Under the pieces are notes generated by a model, which saw nothing but the letters and a program-made list of their open reading frames with translations, searched no databases and was not told the DNA's origin. From contig JAHBWF010000002.1 of assembly GCA_019637105.1 (NCBI GenBank), positions 1 through 64,000 of the forward strand: DNA of 64,000 bases, given 5' to 3'. A program made the translations under genes and the position numbers. This document shows positions 41,701-50,047 of this stretch, one piece after another (the stretch's first letter is position 1; each line of letters starts with the position of its first letter). This DNA comes from Labilithrix sp. (lineage in GTDB: Bacteria > Myxococcota_A > Polyangia > Polyangiales > Polyangiaceae).

Positions 41701-42880
41701 CTTCCTCAACGCCGCGCGCCACGCGGTCACCGTGTGCGCCTACCCGGAGGCGATCGGCTTCTTCGATCGCGTCGCGGCGCTCTGGAAGGACGACACGGGC
41801 CGCGACGAGCGCATCGCGCGCGCCGGCGTGCTCCGCGAGCGCGCCGCCGCGGAGGCGCGCACCGGTCGCTTCGAGGACGCGCTCCGCTCGCTCGACGGCG
41901 CCGAGCAGGACCTCCGCGCCGCCGGCGTCGGAGCGGAGGACGCCGTCCACGGCTGGCTCCTGCTCGAGCGCGGCCTCGTCTTGAAGGAGTACGGGCGCAT
42001 CGACGAGTCGATCGAGCTGCTCGCGCGGGCCGCCGAGTCGTGCAAGACCCAACCGCCGAGCCTCCTCCACATGCGCGTCCACGCGGCGCGCGCGTTCCAG
42101 CGGTCCTCGCGCGGCGACCGCGACGGCGCGAAGCTCGACGTCGAGGAGGGGATCCGCGTGGGGCGCGAGCTCCACGTCCGCGACACGAGCTGGCACGTCG
42201 CGATGGCGCGCCTCAAGGACGCCGAAGGCGCGATCCACTTCCACGGCGGCGATCTCGCGAAGGCCGAGGAGGCCTACAAGGAGGCGCTCGAGCTGCGCGA
42301 GCTCGCGGGCGACACGCAGGGCATGCCCGACGGCTTCGTGAACCTCGGCGGCGTCGCGTACACCCGCGGGGACTACGCCGCCGCCGCCGCGTACTACGAG
42401 CGCGCGCTCGCCGCCGCGAAGAAGGCGCGCTGGCTCGCGCGCGAGGCGATCGGTCACTCCAACCTCGGGCAGGCCAAGCTGGCGCTCGGCGAGCACGAGG
42501 TCGCGGCCTCCGAGCTCGATCGCGCGTGCCGCCTCGCCGACGAGGGTGGCTTCCTCGACGTCCTCGCCGACAGCGCGCGCGCCCTCGCGGAGGTCGAGCT
42601 CGCCCGCGCCAACGTCGCGGAGGCGGCCTCTCGCGCGCGCGCGGCGATCGAGGCGGCCGAGCGCTCGAAGAACGCGATGTTCGTGGCGCTGGCCCACGCG
42701 ACGGCGATGGACGTCTTCCTCGCGGCGATGCATACGACGCGGAGCCGCGAGGCGTTCGAGCAGGCCCGCCGGCACAAGGAAGAAGCCTACGCCCGCCTGA
42801 TCGAGCTCGGACAGAAGAACGCCGCGGAATCCTTGGCAAAACGTTATGGCCAGGGAAGCAATGCCACCGTCGACACGTAA
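38774..42880 (+). CDS. Ser/Thr kinase - adenylate cyclase - ATPase - TPR fusion protein
   Basis: 1368 aa from a GTG start. Residues 25-295 are a complete Hanks-type kinase (LGVGGMGAVYAATH, VALKVLHP, HRDVKPENV, LDFGIARL, PPEQALG). Residues 345-525 are a class III cyclase with both metal Asp (LFGDIVGF, YIGDKVMAVFG), the adenine-selecting Lys and Asp (VLKYIGD, PDIMG) and the transition-state Asn/Arg (NLASRI), so cAMP production is likely. Residues 560-900 resemble an AfsR/STAND-type ATPase, but Walker A is GEMGLGKG (Gly for Ser/Thr) and Walker B is VMLVEQVQWSD, so ATP hydrolysis is doubtful. Residues 1000-1340 are TPR-like repeats (GDLAKAEEAYKEALELRELA, GDYAAAAAYYERALAAAKKA). It is soluble and single-gene. 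It would link phosphorylation and cAMP signalling in one chain. Confidence 0.93.
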   Translation: MPPSIHPSLSDVAQSRVGTRIKGKWRVDKLLGVGGMGAVYAATHRNGSRVALKVLHPQLSVLGDIRARFAREGYVANAVNHPGVVRVLDDDETEDGAAFLVMELLEGETADARLRRLGGRLPFGDVALLADGLLDVLGAAHASGVVHRDVKPENVFLTKDGLVKVLDFGIARLRASSGIEDVPPDDASMPHLRTRTGVTIGTPAFMPPEQALGRTDDVDASSDIWAVGATMFMLVSGRIVHDAKTHMEVVIAAATAQAKSLAQLAPDAPKSLVDVVDRALSFKKEDRWPNARAMQSALRAAFPVVRPSTTTGPGEPTASISSAPMSLAMGSQPPGSGAGSGRWAEERKLATVLFGDIVGFAALSNDLEPDSVHELAKAFFEPLSREIEREGGTVLKYIGDKVMAVFGVPVAHEDDAARAVRAAIAMTGRVREVARARGHHEVALRVGVNTGLVMVGSVGVGTRAVPDIMGATVNLASRIEEAAQPGEILVGGPTERLVHDHFELVSSQPIQLKSGGDPLPVFRVEGEREDEPASSVRLRSASGTPFFARQAELELLLRLYEAATSAGSLRVAEIVGEMGLGKGHLLKQLRIAVGAREPAPHVLHATRMLGVAPLGFVGKMLRARFNVRVDESPEAVRARVVDAVAKAWDAPEVEDGRDAGRLLADLVAPTPVAPLLETELSTDATRTVSAFSDWVRKLAKSRTVVMLVEQVQWSDQGSLDLLQYLIRSLRRERVLLVISARPESSEHVPQWLTGADVRSKIELQPFSEEVMERFLDDLFRQVPNFPRDVRREIIRRAEGNPELCKELVRLLVDRGALWVDEHHVPIKWDKSRSAKLDLPDTVRGVLQARLDGLLPAHKEILKVASVVGRVFWVGVLKELLPDVPSDDLMTSLDALRARELVKAQPTSSVSGERELSFSTQALCDAAYELVPRAQSVLLHRKVADWLSGRGELWEGGQANLAQHLEAAGERPRARRLFLNAARHAVTVCAYPEAIGFFDRVAALWKDDTGRDERIARAGVLRERAAAEARTGRFEDALRSLDGAEQDLRAAGVGAEDAVHGWLLLERGLVLKEYGRIDESIELLARAAESCKTQPPSLLHMRVHAARAFQRSSRGDRDGAKLDVEEGIRVGRELHVRDTSWHVAMARLKDAEGAIHFHGGDLAKAEEAYKEALELRELAGDTQGMPDGFVNLGGVAYTRGDYAAAAAYYERALAAAKKARWLAREAIGHSNLGQAKLALGEHEVAASELDRACRLADEGGFLDVLADSARALAEVELARANVAEAASRARAAIEAAERSKNAMFVALAHATAMDVFLAAMHTTRSREAFEQARRHKEEAYARLIELGQKNAAESLAKRYGQGSNATVDT

Positions 42881-42894
42881 GAGACACTGCCTGC

Positions 42895-44109
42895 ATGGTC
42901 AGAACCCCCCTCCTCCCCGTCGCCCTCCTCTCTTGGTCGGTCCTGTTCGCCGCGGCCGCGACCGGCTGCAGCTCGGACGACGACGAGGGCGCGCTGGCCC
43001 CGCCCGACGGCGTGTCGTGCGCGTCGGTCGCCGGCGCGTCGGACGAGTCGAGCCTCGTCTCCGGCCTCGCCAACGTCGGGGCCGGCGGGTGCGTCGTCCT
43101 CACGGGCAGCGTGACGTCCTCCGTCCCGATCGTGATCGACGGCGTGACGTTGGTCGGCGCGAAGGGGACCCGGCCGGTCCTCACGGCCGCGCCCGGGACC
43201 GGCGGGGCGATCACCGTCACCGGCGACGGTTCGCAGCTCGGCAACCTCGACGTCACGGGGGCGCGCGGCGTCGGCGTCGCGATCGTCGCGCGGGACGTCA
43301 AGGTGTTCGACGTCGTCGTGTCCGGCGCCGAGAAGGCGGCGGTCGCCGTCGTCCCGGGGAGCGAGGGCGCGTCGAGCGCGACGCTGACCGACGTCGTCCT
43401 CGAGAAGAACGCCTACGGCCTCTACGTCGGCGGCGCGGGCGTCGAGGTGACGATGTCCGGCGGTCGCGTGTCGGAGAACGGCGGCTCGTCGCTCTCGGCG
43501 GGCGCGGGCGTCGTCACGACCGACGGAGCGAAGCTCACGCTCGACGGCGTGACGGTCGAGAAGAACGAGGGCACGGGCGTGCTCCTCGACGGCGCCAGCA
43601 CGCGCGCCGTGATCGCGGCGTCGACCATCTCGGAGAACCGCGAGCGTGGCGTCTGGGCGCAGGGCCTCCAGGGGACGCTCGACGCGCCGGCGCTGAGGAT
43701 CGAGGAGACCGAGCTCTCGAAGAACCGCATCGTCGGCATGGGCGGGATCGCGCTGAAGGGCATCATCATCGTCGGCGGGTCGGTGAAGGAGACCGTCGCT
43801 TCGCCCGTCCCGACCAACCTCGCCGCGACCGAGCTCATCGGCGACGGCGTCGGGATCTTCGGCGGCTCCACCGACTTCAAGATCGAGCGGACCAACTTCG
43901 CCGCCAACGGCCGCGCCGCCGGCGTGGTCGACGGCAGCGAGGTCGGCATCATCATCGTCGGCGGCAAGGTGGAGCCGGGCGACTCCGGGTTGAAGTTCGT
44001 CGTCCAGAACAGCAAGGCCGACGTCCAGATCCCCGACGCCGACAAGAGCACCACGACCTCACCGCTCGGGATCAGCGCGCCGAAGATCCAGGTCCCCTCG
44101 GCGCTCTGA
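42895..44109 (+). CDS. Parallel beta-helix lipoprotein
   Basis: 404 aa. Lipobox AAAATGC, acidic linker, then two Cys. Residues 70-330 show short repeating coils with N and G at turns (VVSGAEKAAVAVV, VVLEKNAYGLYVGG, GRVSENGGSS, VTVEKNEGTGVLLDG, STISENRERGVWAQG, TELSKNRIVGMGG), typical of a right-handed parallel beta-helix as in pectate-lyase-like proteins. No catalytic site is visible, so binding or surface structure is more likely than lyase activity. It begins 14 bp after the kinase fusion and may be co-transcribed with it. Confidence 0.8.
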   Translation: MVRTPLLPVALLSWSVLFAAAATGCSSDDDEGALAPPDGVSCASVAGASDESSLVSGLANVGAGGCVVLTGSVTSSVPIVIDGVTLVGAKGTRPVLTAAPGTGGAITVTGDGSQLGNLDVTGARGVGVAIVARDVKVFDVVVSGAEKAAVAVVPGSEGASSATLTDVVLEKNAYGLYVGGAGVEVTMSGGRVSENGGSSLSAGAGVVTTDGAKLTLDGVTVEKNEGTGVLLDGASTRAVIAASTISENRERGVWAQGLQGTLDAPALRIEETELSKNRIVGMGGIALKGIIIVGGSVKETVASPVPTNLAATELIGDGVGIFGGSTDFKIERTNFAANGRAAGVVDGSEVGIIIVGGKVEPGDSGLKFVVQNSKADVQIPDADKSTTTSPLGISAPKIQVPSAL

Positions 44110-44781
44110 AATCGACAATCGACGGCTCGCGCCGCGGGGCGCCCGGACGTCGGCGGCCGAGGAGCCCGCCGACGCCGCGCCGGCGTGCTCGTGCTGGACG
44201 GACCTGACGAGCTGTCTGCCCGGCGCGTCCGGCACCCCGGTGCCGTCGCGCTCGGTCGCCTCGCTCGAGTGTGACGGCAAGGACGTGAGCGGCTGCCGCT
44301 GAGCCGGTGAGATCCGGCCGTCGCGTGGCCGCGGCCGGGTGCGGCGCCGCCCGGTCACGGCGGTCGCGCGGGCGTCGCCGGACGACGGGGCGCCGCGCGG
44401 AGCGGGTGCCCTGCGGTCCGCTCGTCCGTCTTCCGGCGGGCCGGGGACGCCGATCCGTTGACAGGAGAGGACCCGCGATTAGGATGCGCGGCCGAGGGAC
44501 TTTGACGTCTTCCCGAGGATTCTCGCCGCGTTCGGCCGTCCGCTCGAGGGCGCTGAAATGACGGGACTGTTGGGTCTGGGGAAGAAATCCGGTAGGAAGC
44601 TCGTTCCGCGCGTGCCGGGCGGGTCTGTTTCACCAGTATTCCAAGGGAGCTCGCGACCGAGGATACGGGGTTCCGAGGGGCCAAAAGCGACCGAGGAACG
44701 TGACTCTTCCGCTCTCTTTCTCTCGATTGTGCGCGTCCGATTCCCCTCCACGAACGGCGGGGGACGGGCGACGGAGGATGG
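44110..44781. other. 672-bp region with a start-less Cys-rich frame and the gld promoter
   Basis: From the end of the previous gene an open frame runs to a stop at 44300-44302 and ends in a Cys-rich peptide (CSCWTDLTSCLPG...LECDGKDVSGCR), but no start codon or ribosome site is seen. It may be the remnant of a lipoprotein gene. Further right are the sigma-70-like promoter and a long A/T-richer leader before gldA. Confidence 0.45.
44458..44485 (+). promoter_or_regulatory. Sigma-70-type promoter of the gld operon
   Basis: TTGACA (44458-44463, perfect) and TAGGAT (44480-44485, 4 of 6) are separated by 16 bp. The predicted transcript starts near 44492, leaving a leader of about 290 nt before gldA. 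Confidence 0.5.
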
Positions 44782-45942
44782 ATGTCCACCGACGTGATGA
44801 TCTACGCGAGCGGCCTGACGAAGCGATACGGCTCGTTCAAGGCGCTCGACGACGTCAGCTTCGAGGTCAACAAGGGTGAGGTCGTGGGCTTCCTCGGGCC
44901 GAACGGCGCCGGGAAGTCGACCACGATGCGGATCCTGACCTGCTTCATCTCGCCCACCGGCGGGACGGCGAAGGTCCGCGGCCACGACGTCTTCGACGAC
45001 ACCCTCTCGGTTCGAGCGAACCTCGGCTACTTGCCGCAGCGCGCGCCGCTCTACCTCGAGATGACGGTCTACGAGTACCTCCAGTTCGCGGCGCGGATCC
45101 GCAACATCGACGCGAGCAAATTCAAGCAGCGCGCGCGCACGGTCGTCGAGATCTGCGGCCTCGCGCAGTCGCTCTCGAAGGAGATCCGGCAGCTGTCGCA
45201 CGGCTATCGCCAGCGCGTCGGCCTCGCCCAGGCGCTCATCCACGACCCGCCGATCCTCATCCTCGACGAGCCGACGAGCGATCTCGATCCGAACGAGCGC
45301 ACCGAGTTCCTCAACTACCTGAAGCAGATCGGAAAGGACCGCACGGTCCTCCTCTCGACGCACAACCTCAAAGAGGTCGAGGCCGCGTGCGCCCGCGCGA
45401 TCATCGTCTCCCGCGGTCGCGTCGTCGCCGACGGCCCGCTCGACGAGATCCGCGCCAAGAGCGGCCGCGTCCGCTACGTCGTCTCGATCCAGGAGTCGGT
45501 CGGCGACGCGCCCTATCGCGGCAAGGGCACGCCCCCGCGCCAGACCGAGGTCGAGCACGCGCTCAACTCGCTCCCCGGCGTGAAGAAGGTCAACGAGCTC
45601 CCCACGGACGATCGCGCGCACGCCTACGAGCTCGCCGGGGAGGACGGGTCGGATCTCCGCCCCGAGATCTTCCGCATGATCGCCGACAAGGGCTGGGTGC
45701 TCCTCGAGCTCCACCGCGACACGCAGACCCTCGAAGACGTCTTCCGCCAGCTGACGATCGGCGACGAGCGGCGCAACCGCCAGCTCGGCCCGGTCAGGGA
45801 CGACGATCGCCGCGCCCGCGACGAAGACGACGACGACGAGGAAGAAGAAGAGGACGACGACGAGGACGAGTCGGACGACGACGAGGACTCGGATTCGGAC
45901 GACTCCGACGCGGACGACGACGGCAAGAGGAACAAGCGATGA
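44782..45942 (+). CDS. gldA: GldA-like ABC transporter ATPase with acidic tail
   Basis: 386 aa. Walker A GPNGAGKST (about 40), Q-loop in YLPQRAPL, signature LSHGYRQRVGLAQAL (about 137) and Walker B ILILDEPTSDLD are intact, with the switch His in LLSTHNLKEVE. It belongs to the GldA group of ABC-2 exporters, which in Bacteroidota are needed for gliding; myxobacterial homologues are widespread but their cargo is unknown. The last 45 residues are almost all Asp/Glu/Ser (EDDDDEEEEEDDDEDESDDD), far beyond the family's normal end. The stop overlaps the start of the permease gene (ATGA). Confidence 0.92.
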   Translation: MSTDVMIYASGLTKRYGSFKALDDVSFEVNKGEVVGFLGPNGAGKSTTMRILTCFISPTGGTAKVRGHDVFDDTLSVRANLGYLPQRAPLYLEMTVYEYLQFAARIRNIDASKFKQRARTVVEICGLAQSLSKEIRQLSHGYRQRVGLAQALIHDPPILILDEPTSDLDPNERTEFLNYLKQIGKDRTVLLSTHNLKEVEAACARAIIVSRGRVVADGPLDEIRAKSGRVRYVVSIQESVGDAPYRGKGTPPRQTEVEHALNSLPGVKKVNELPTDDRAHAYELAGEDGSDLRPEIFRMIADKGWVLLELHRDTQTLEDVFRQLTIGDERRNRQLGPVRDDDRRARDEDDDDEEEEEDDDEDESDDDEDSDSDDSDADDDGKRNKR

Positions 45943-46937
45943 GCAGCGAGAGCACCATCGAGAAGGCCACGAAGGACAAGTCCCGCGCCGCCGAGGAGGC
46001 CGAGGAGCGCGACGAGGACGAGGAAGACGACGAGGCGCGCGACGAGGGCGAAGGCTCGGACGACGGCGACTCGGGCGACGACGACTCCGACGACGGCGAC
46101 TCCGACGGCGGGGGCAGCGACGACGTGGCGACCAAGCCGATGTCGATGATCGACGCGTCGCCCAAGGAGAAGGCCGCCCTCGATCGCCCGAGCTCCCTCG
46201 CGATGACGTGGACCATCACGCGCCGCGAGCTCGCCGCCTATTTCAACTCGGTCATCACGTACATCGTGATCTCCGCGAGCATGGTGGGGCTCGGCCTGTT
46301 CTTCTACATGTACAAGGGCGGGTTCTGGCAGGTCGACCGCGTGACGATGCAGCGCATGTTCGACTTCTTGCCGTTCGCGCTCTGCTTCCTCGTCATCCCG
46401 CTCTTCACGATGCGGACGCTCTCGGACGAGAAGCGCGTCGGGACGATCGAGCTCCTCATCACGATGCCGGTGAAGGACAGCGAGGTCATCCTCGGCAAGT
46501 ACTTCGCCGCGCTCGCGATCGTGACGGTGCAGCTCGCCCTCGTGGTGCTCTACCCGATCGCCATGTTCAAGTGGCCGTGGCACCTCGGCGAGCTCGATTG
46601 GGGCGCGTTCTGGGTCGGCATGAGCGGCCTCTTCTTCCTGTCGGCGACGGGGACGGCGGTGGGCCTCATGTACTCGAGCTTCACGGAGAGCCAGATCCTC
46701 TCGTTCTTCGCGACGATGCTCACGCTGACGGGCATCTACGCGCTCGGCACGCTGAGCGCCGTCGAGTCGCTCCAGGGCTGGCCCGGCGACGCGATCTCCT
46801 TCATCAGCCTCCAGTCGCGCTTCGAGCCGTTCGCGCGAGGTCTGCTCGACAGCCGCGCGATCGTCTACTTCGTGTCGATCGCCGTCCTCTGCCTCGTGGT
46901 CGCGTTCCACGCGCTCGAGCGCAGGAAGTGGACCTGA
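45939..46937 (+). CDS. gldF: GldF-like ABC-2 permease with acidic N-terminus
   Basis: 332 aa. Residues 1-60 are an acidic extension (EERDEDEEDDEARDEGEG...), mirroring the acidic tail of GldA. Six membrane helices follow (about 90-330, for example SVITYIVISASMVGLGLFF, FLPFALCFLVIPLFTM, IVTVQLALVVLYPIAMF, SGLFFLSATGTAVGLMY), with the ABC-2 motif KRVGTIELLITMPV between helices. It is the membrane half of the GldA transporter. Translationally coupled to gldA and 78 bp from gldG. Confidence 0.92.
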   Translation: MSSESTIEKATKDKSRAAEEAEERDEDEEDDEARDEGEGSDDGDSGDDDSDDGDSDGGGSDDVATKPMSMIDASPKEKAALDRPSSLAMTWTITRRELAAYFNSVITYIVISASMVGLGLFFYMYKGGFWQVDRVTMQRMFDFLPFALCFLVIPLFTMRTLSDEKRVGTIELLITMPVKDSEVILGKYFAALAIVTVQLALVVLYPIAMFKWPWHLGELDWGAFWVGMSGLFFLSATGTAVGLMYSSFTESQILSFFATMLTLTGIYALGTLSAVESLQGWPGDAISFISLQSRFEPFARGLLDSRAIVYFVSIAVLCLVVAFHALERRKWT

Positions 46938-47015
46938 CGGGCGCCCGCCGGCGCCGACTCGGGACACGCTCGCGACTCAACAGACTCATCTCGGCTTCAC
47001 AAGGCAAACCGAACC

Positions 47016-48866
47016 ATGGCCATGGAACGCAAGAAGAAGGCGGCGACCGAGAGCGGCGCCATGCTTTTCATCCTCGCTGCGATCGTCGTCGCCGTGAACA
47101 CGCTCAGCTACTTCATGTACTGGCGCAAGGACATGACGAAGGCGGAGAAGTACACGCTGTCGGAGGGCAGCGGGCGCCTCATCCGCTCGATCAAGGACGG
47201 TGAGAAGATCGAGGTCGAGGCGTACGTCACGCGCGGCCTCCCGAAGCTCGACGCCTTCGTCCGCGATCTGCGCGATCTCCTCCAGCAGTACAAGGAGAAG
47301 GGCGGCGGCAAGTTCGACTACACGATCATCGAGCCGAAGACGGAGGAGGAGCGCAAGAAGGCCGAGGAGGCCGGGCTCCAGAAGCTCCAGCGGATCGAGG
47401 GCTCGGACACCGAGGACAAGGCCGAGGTCGCGCAGGGCTACATGGGCCTCGTCTTCACCTACAAGACGCAGCGCGAGAAGATCCCGGTCCTCTCTCCGGA
47501 CAACAACACCGGCCTCGAGTTCTGGATCACCAACAAGATCCGCGAGCTGAAGGACGCGGGCGACAAGACGAAGCACAAGCTCGGCGTCCTCACCGGTCAC
47601 GACGAGCTCGAAGCTCGGACGCGAACTCGTCCCCGGCGGCGGCCGGCAGGGCGGCCCGACGATCCAGGGATCATCGGTCAGTACTTCCCGTTCTACGAGA
47701 TCAAGGAGGTCGACCTGAAGAACGGCGACGCCGAGGTCGACGAGGAGCTCGACGGCCTGCTCATCACGCAGCCGGGCAAGGACCTCTCCGAGAAGGAGCT
47801 CCGCCGCATCGACCAGTTCGTCATGCGCGGCAAGAGCCTCGCCGTGCTCGCCAGCGCGGTCAACGTGAAGGCCGGCGACCCGACGATGAACGCGACGCTC
47901 GACACGCACGGGCTCGAGAAGCTCCTCGACGGCTACGGCATCGTCATGAACAAGGACGTCGTCCTCGAGTTCGGCCGTCCGTTCCGCGTCCGCGTCGACA
48001 CGCTCACCGGTCCGCGCACGATGATCTTCCCGCAGGTGCTCGACGTCCGCGAGGACAGCCGCTTCACCGGCGACGAGGTCCTGCTCGACACGAGCTTCGC
48101 CGCGTTCTTCCGCATCCCGCAGGCGTCGTTCCCGTTCGCCTCGTCGCTGACGTTGAAGAAGGACAAGCAGCCCCAGCTCGGCGACAAGCTGCGCGTCATC
48201 GCGCGCTCGACGCCGGCGGCGCTCACCGAGACCGGCGACACCGTCGACCTCAAGCCGGCGCGCCAGTGGCGCCCGAAGGGCAACTTCCAGCAGCACGCGA
48301 TCGCCGCGACCGCGGAGGGCAAGCTCAAGACCGCGTTCCCCGAGGGCGACAAGATGGGCGTCGAGACGCCGGCCGAGGCCTCGAACAACGCGCGCGTGCT
48401 CGTCATCTCGTCGGCGCAGTTCTTCGCCAACCCGTTCGTCCGCTCCGGGCAGGGCCCCGACCTCGGCCAGATGGGCATGATGATGCCCGGAGGCGGCGGC
48501 GACGAGTTCCTCAACGCGATCGCCGGGCCGTACGTCCAGCTCATCGGCACGACGTTCATCCTCCAGACGAAGAACCTCCTCGACTGGATGACGGGCGACG
48601 TCGACCTCCTCGCCGCGAGCGCGAAGATCCTCATGGAGCCGAACCTCGCCTACGGCGACGTCGTCAAGCCCAAGGCGGGCGAGGAGATGACGGAGGAGCA
48701 GCTCAAGAAGGAAGAGGACCGCATCAAGAAGGAGCGCAAGACGCGGCAGTACTGGATCGAGGGGACGATGACCCTCGGCATCCCGCTGGTGTTCGCCGGG
48801 CTCGGCCTGGTCCTCTGGCGCATCCGCGAGGCGCGCCGCCAGAACGTCGATCTCCTCGCCGCCTGA
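47016..48866 (+). CDS. gldG: GldG-like auxiliary component of the ABC transporter
   Basis: 616 aa. One N-terminal helix (about 15-38, GAMLFILAAIVVAVNTLSYF) and one C-terminal helix (about 582-602, TLGIPLVFAGLGLVLW) enclose a large domain of the GldG/Gldg family (KIEVEAYVTRGLPKL, NKIRELKDAG, LGVLTGHDEL, ITQPGKDLSEKELRRID). Residues 199-217 are out of register: the +1 frame over 47611-47667 restores the family-like LVPGGG...GGPTIQ, whereas the actual frame reads an Arg/Pro-rich peptide (EARTRTRPRRRPAGRP). Two opposite single-base changes would explain it. The rest is full length, so the protein is probably made. Confidence 0.88.
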   Translation: MAMERKKKAATESGAMLFILAAIVVAVNTLSYFMYWRKDMTKAEKYTLSEGSGRLIRSIKDGEKIEVEAYVTRGLPKLDAFVRDLRDLLQQYKEKGGGKFDYTIIEPKTEEERKKAEEAGLQKLQRIEGSDTEDKAEVAQGYMGLVFTYKTQREKIPVLSPDNNTGLEFWITNKIRELKDAGDKTKHKLGVLTGHDELEARTRTRPRRRPAGRPDDPGIIGQYFPFYEIKEVDLKNGDAEVDEELDGLLITQPGKDLSEKELRRIDQFVMRGKSLAVLASAVNVKAGDPTMNATLDTHGLEKLLDGYGIVMNKDVVLEFGRPFRVRVDTLTGPRTMIFPQVLDVREDSRFTGDEVLLDTSFAAFFRIPQASFPFASSLTLKKDKQPQLGDKLRVIARSTPAALTETGDTVDLKPARQWRPKGNFQQHAIAATAEGKLKTAFPEGDKMGVETPAEASNNARVLVISSAQFFANPFVRSGQGPDLGQMGMMMPGGGGDEFLNAIAGPYVQLIGTTFILQTKNLLDWMTGDVDLLAASAKILMEPNLAYGDVVKPKAGEEMTEEQLKKEEDRIKKERKTRQYWIEGTMTLGIPLVFAGLGLVLWRIREARRQNVDLLAA

Positions 48867-48898
48867 CCTCCTCTTCGACCCGAGATAGCCAAGCCATC

Positions 48899-49945
48899 AT
48901 GAGCCAGAGCACGAAGCTGTACGCAGGTGTGATCGTCCTCGCCGCGCTCGGCGGCGCCATCTACTACGCCAAGGACAAGGACTCGAAGATCGGGACCTCG
49001 TCGACCACGAGCGCGGAGCTCCCCGAGCTCAAGGCGCCGGACGAGCTCGACAAGATCAGCGTCACGAACGGCGACAAGGGCGAGATCGTCCTCGAGAAGA
49101 AGGGCGAGAAGTGGGCGATGACCAAGCCCGTGGAGGCGCCGGCCAACCAGGGCAACGTCGACCAGCTCGTGAAGAACCTGAAGGACCTCAAGGCCAAGGA
49201 GGTCATCGTCTCCACGGCCTCCGAGGACTCCAAGAAGGACTACGACTTCGTCGCCGAGAAGGGCGTCCACGTCGTCGCGTTCAAGGGCGGCGAGAAGAAG
49301 GTCGACCTCACGTTCGGCAGCTCGGGTCAGCGCGGTCAGATGGCGATGGTCGACGGCAAGCCGGGCATCTACGCCGTCACCGGCTACTCGAGCTACCTGT
49401 ACACGCGCGAGCCGAAGGGCTTCCGCGAGACCGAGATCTTCAAGTACGACGACCAGAACGCCAACGGCCTCGTCATCGAGAAGAAGGACGGCCAGCTCTC
49501 CTTCACCAAGGAAGGCGACAAGTGGTCGGGCACCTGGAAGGGCCGGCCGATCGATCGCTTCGACGAGGAGAAGGTCAAGGACGCGGTCCGCGCGTTCAAG
49601 GCGCTCACGGCCGACGACTTCGGCGACGGCAAGACGCCCGCGGACACGGGCCTCGACAAGCCCGAGTCGACCGTCACCGTCCAGCTCAAGGACAACGCCG
49701 GCAAGTTCGTGGTGAAGGTCGGCGGCGTCTCGACCGGCACGAACCGCTGGGCGATGAAGGAGGGCTCGGACACGATCTACAGCATCCCGTCGTACTCGGC
49801 GGACTGGGCGACGGCCGAGGTCGCCAAGTTCCAGAAGGCGGCCGACGCCGGCGCGGGCGACGCGCCGAAGAAGCTCGACGTGCCGAGCATCCCCGGGATG
49901 CCGCACGGCATGCCCCACGGCGACGACGACGGCCACGGTCACTGA
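48899..49945 (+). CDS. DUF4340 protein of the Gld operon
   Basis: 348 aa. One N-terminal membrane helix (about 6-23, YAGVIVLAALGGAIYYA), then a periplasmic domain with the DUF4340 pattern (IVLEKKGEKWAMTKPVEAPA, VDQLVKNLKDLKAKEV, FVVKVGG, YSIPSYSADW). DUF4340 proteins regularly accompany GldG-type transporters, with unknown role. The C-terminus is PHGMPHGDDDGHGH, a His-rich tail that could bind metal. It starts 33 bp after gldG and ends the operon before a strong terminator. Confidence 0.9.
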   Translation: MSQSTKLYAGVIVLAALGGAIYYAKDKDSKIGTSSTTSAELPELKAPDELDKISVTNGDKGEIVLEKKGEKWAMTKPVEAPANQGNVDQLVKNLKDLKAKEVIVSTASEDSKKDYDFVAEKGVHVVAFKGGEKKVDLTFGSSGQRGQMAMVDGKPGIYAVTGYSSYLYTREPKGFRETEIFKYDDQNANGLVIEKKDGQLSFTKEGDKWSGTWKGRPIDRFDEEKVKDAVRAFKALTADDFGDGKTPADTGLDKPESTVTVQLKDNAGKFVVKVGGVSTGTNRWAMKEGSDTIYSIPSYSADWATAEVAKFQKAADAGAGDAPKKLDVPSIPGMPHGMPHGDDDGHGH

Positions 49946-49968
49946 GCGTCGACGGCGCTCGCACGAGC

Positions 49969-50005
49969 CAGGCGCGGAGGCGAGGGCCCCGCGCCTGTTT
50001 CGTTT
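49969..50005 (+). terminator. Rho-independent terminator of the gld operon
   Basis: Perfect 9-bp stem CAGGCGCGG/CCGCGCCTG with an 11-nt loop, followed by TTTCGTTTCG, 24 nt after the last stop. It is the best terminator in the window. Confidence 0.72.
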
Positions 50006-50047
50006 CGACGTGCCGCGCGCCGCGTGGTCGTGGGCGCGCCGCGCCGC

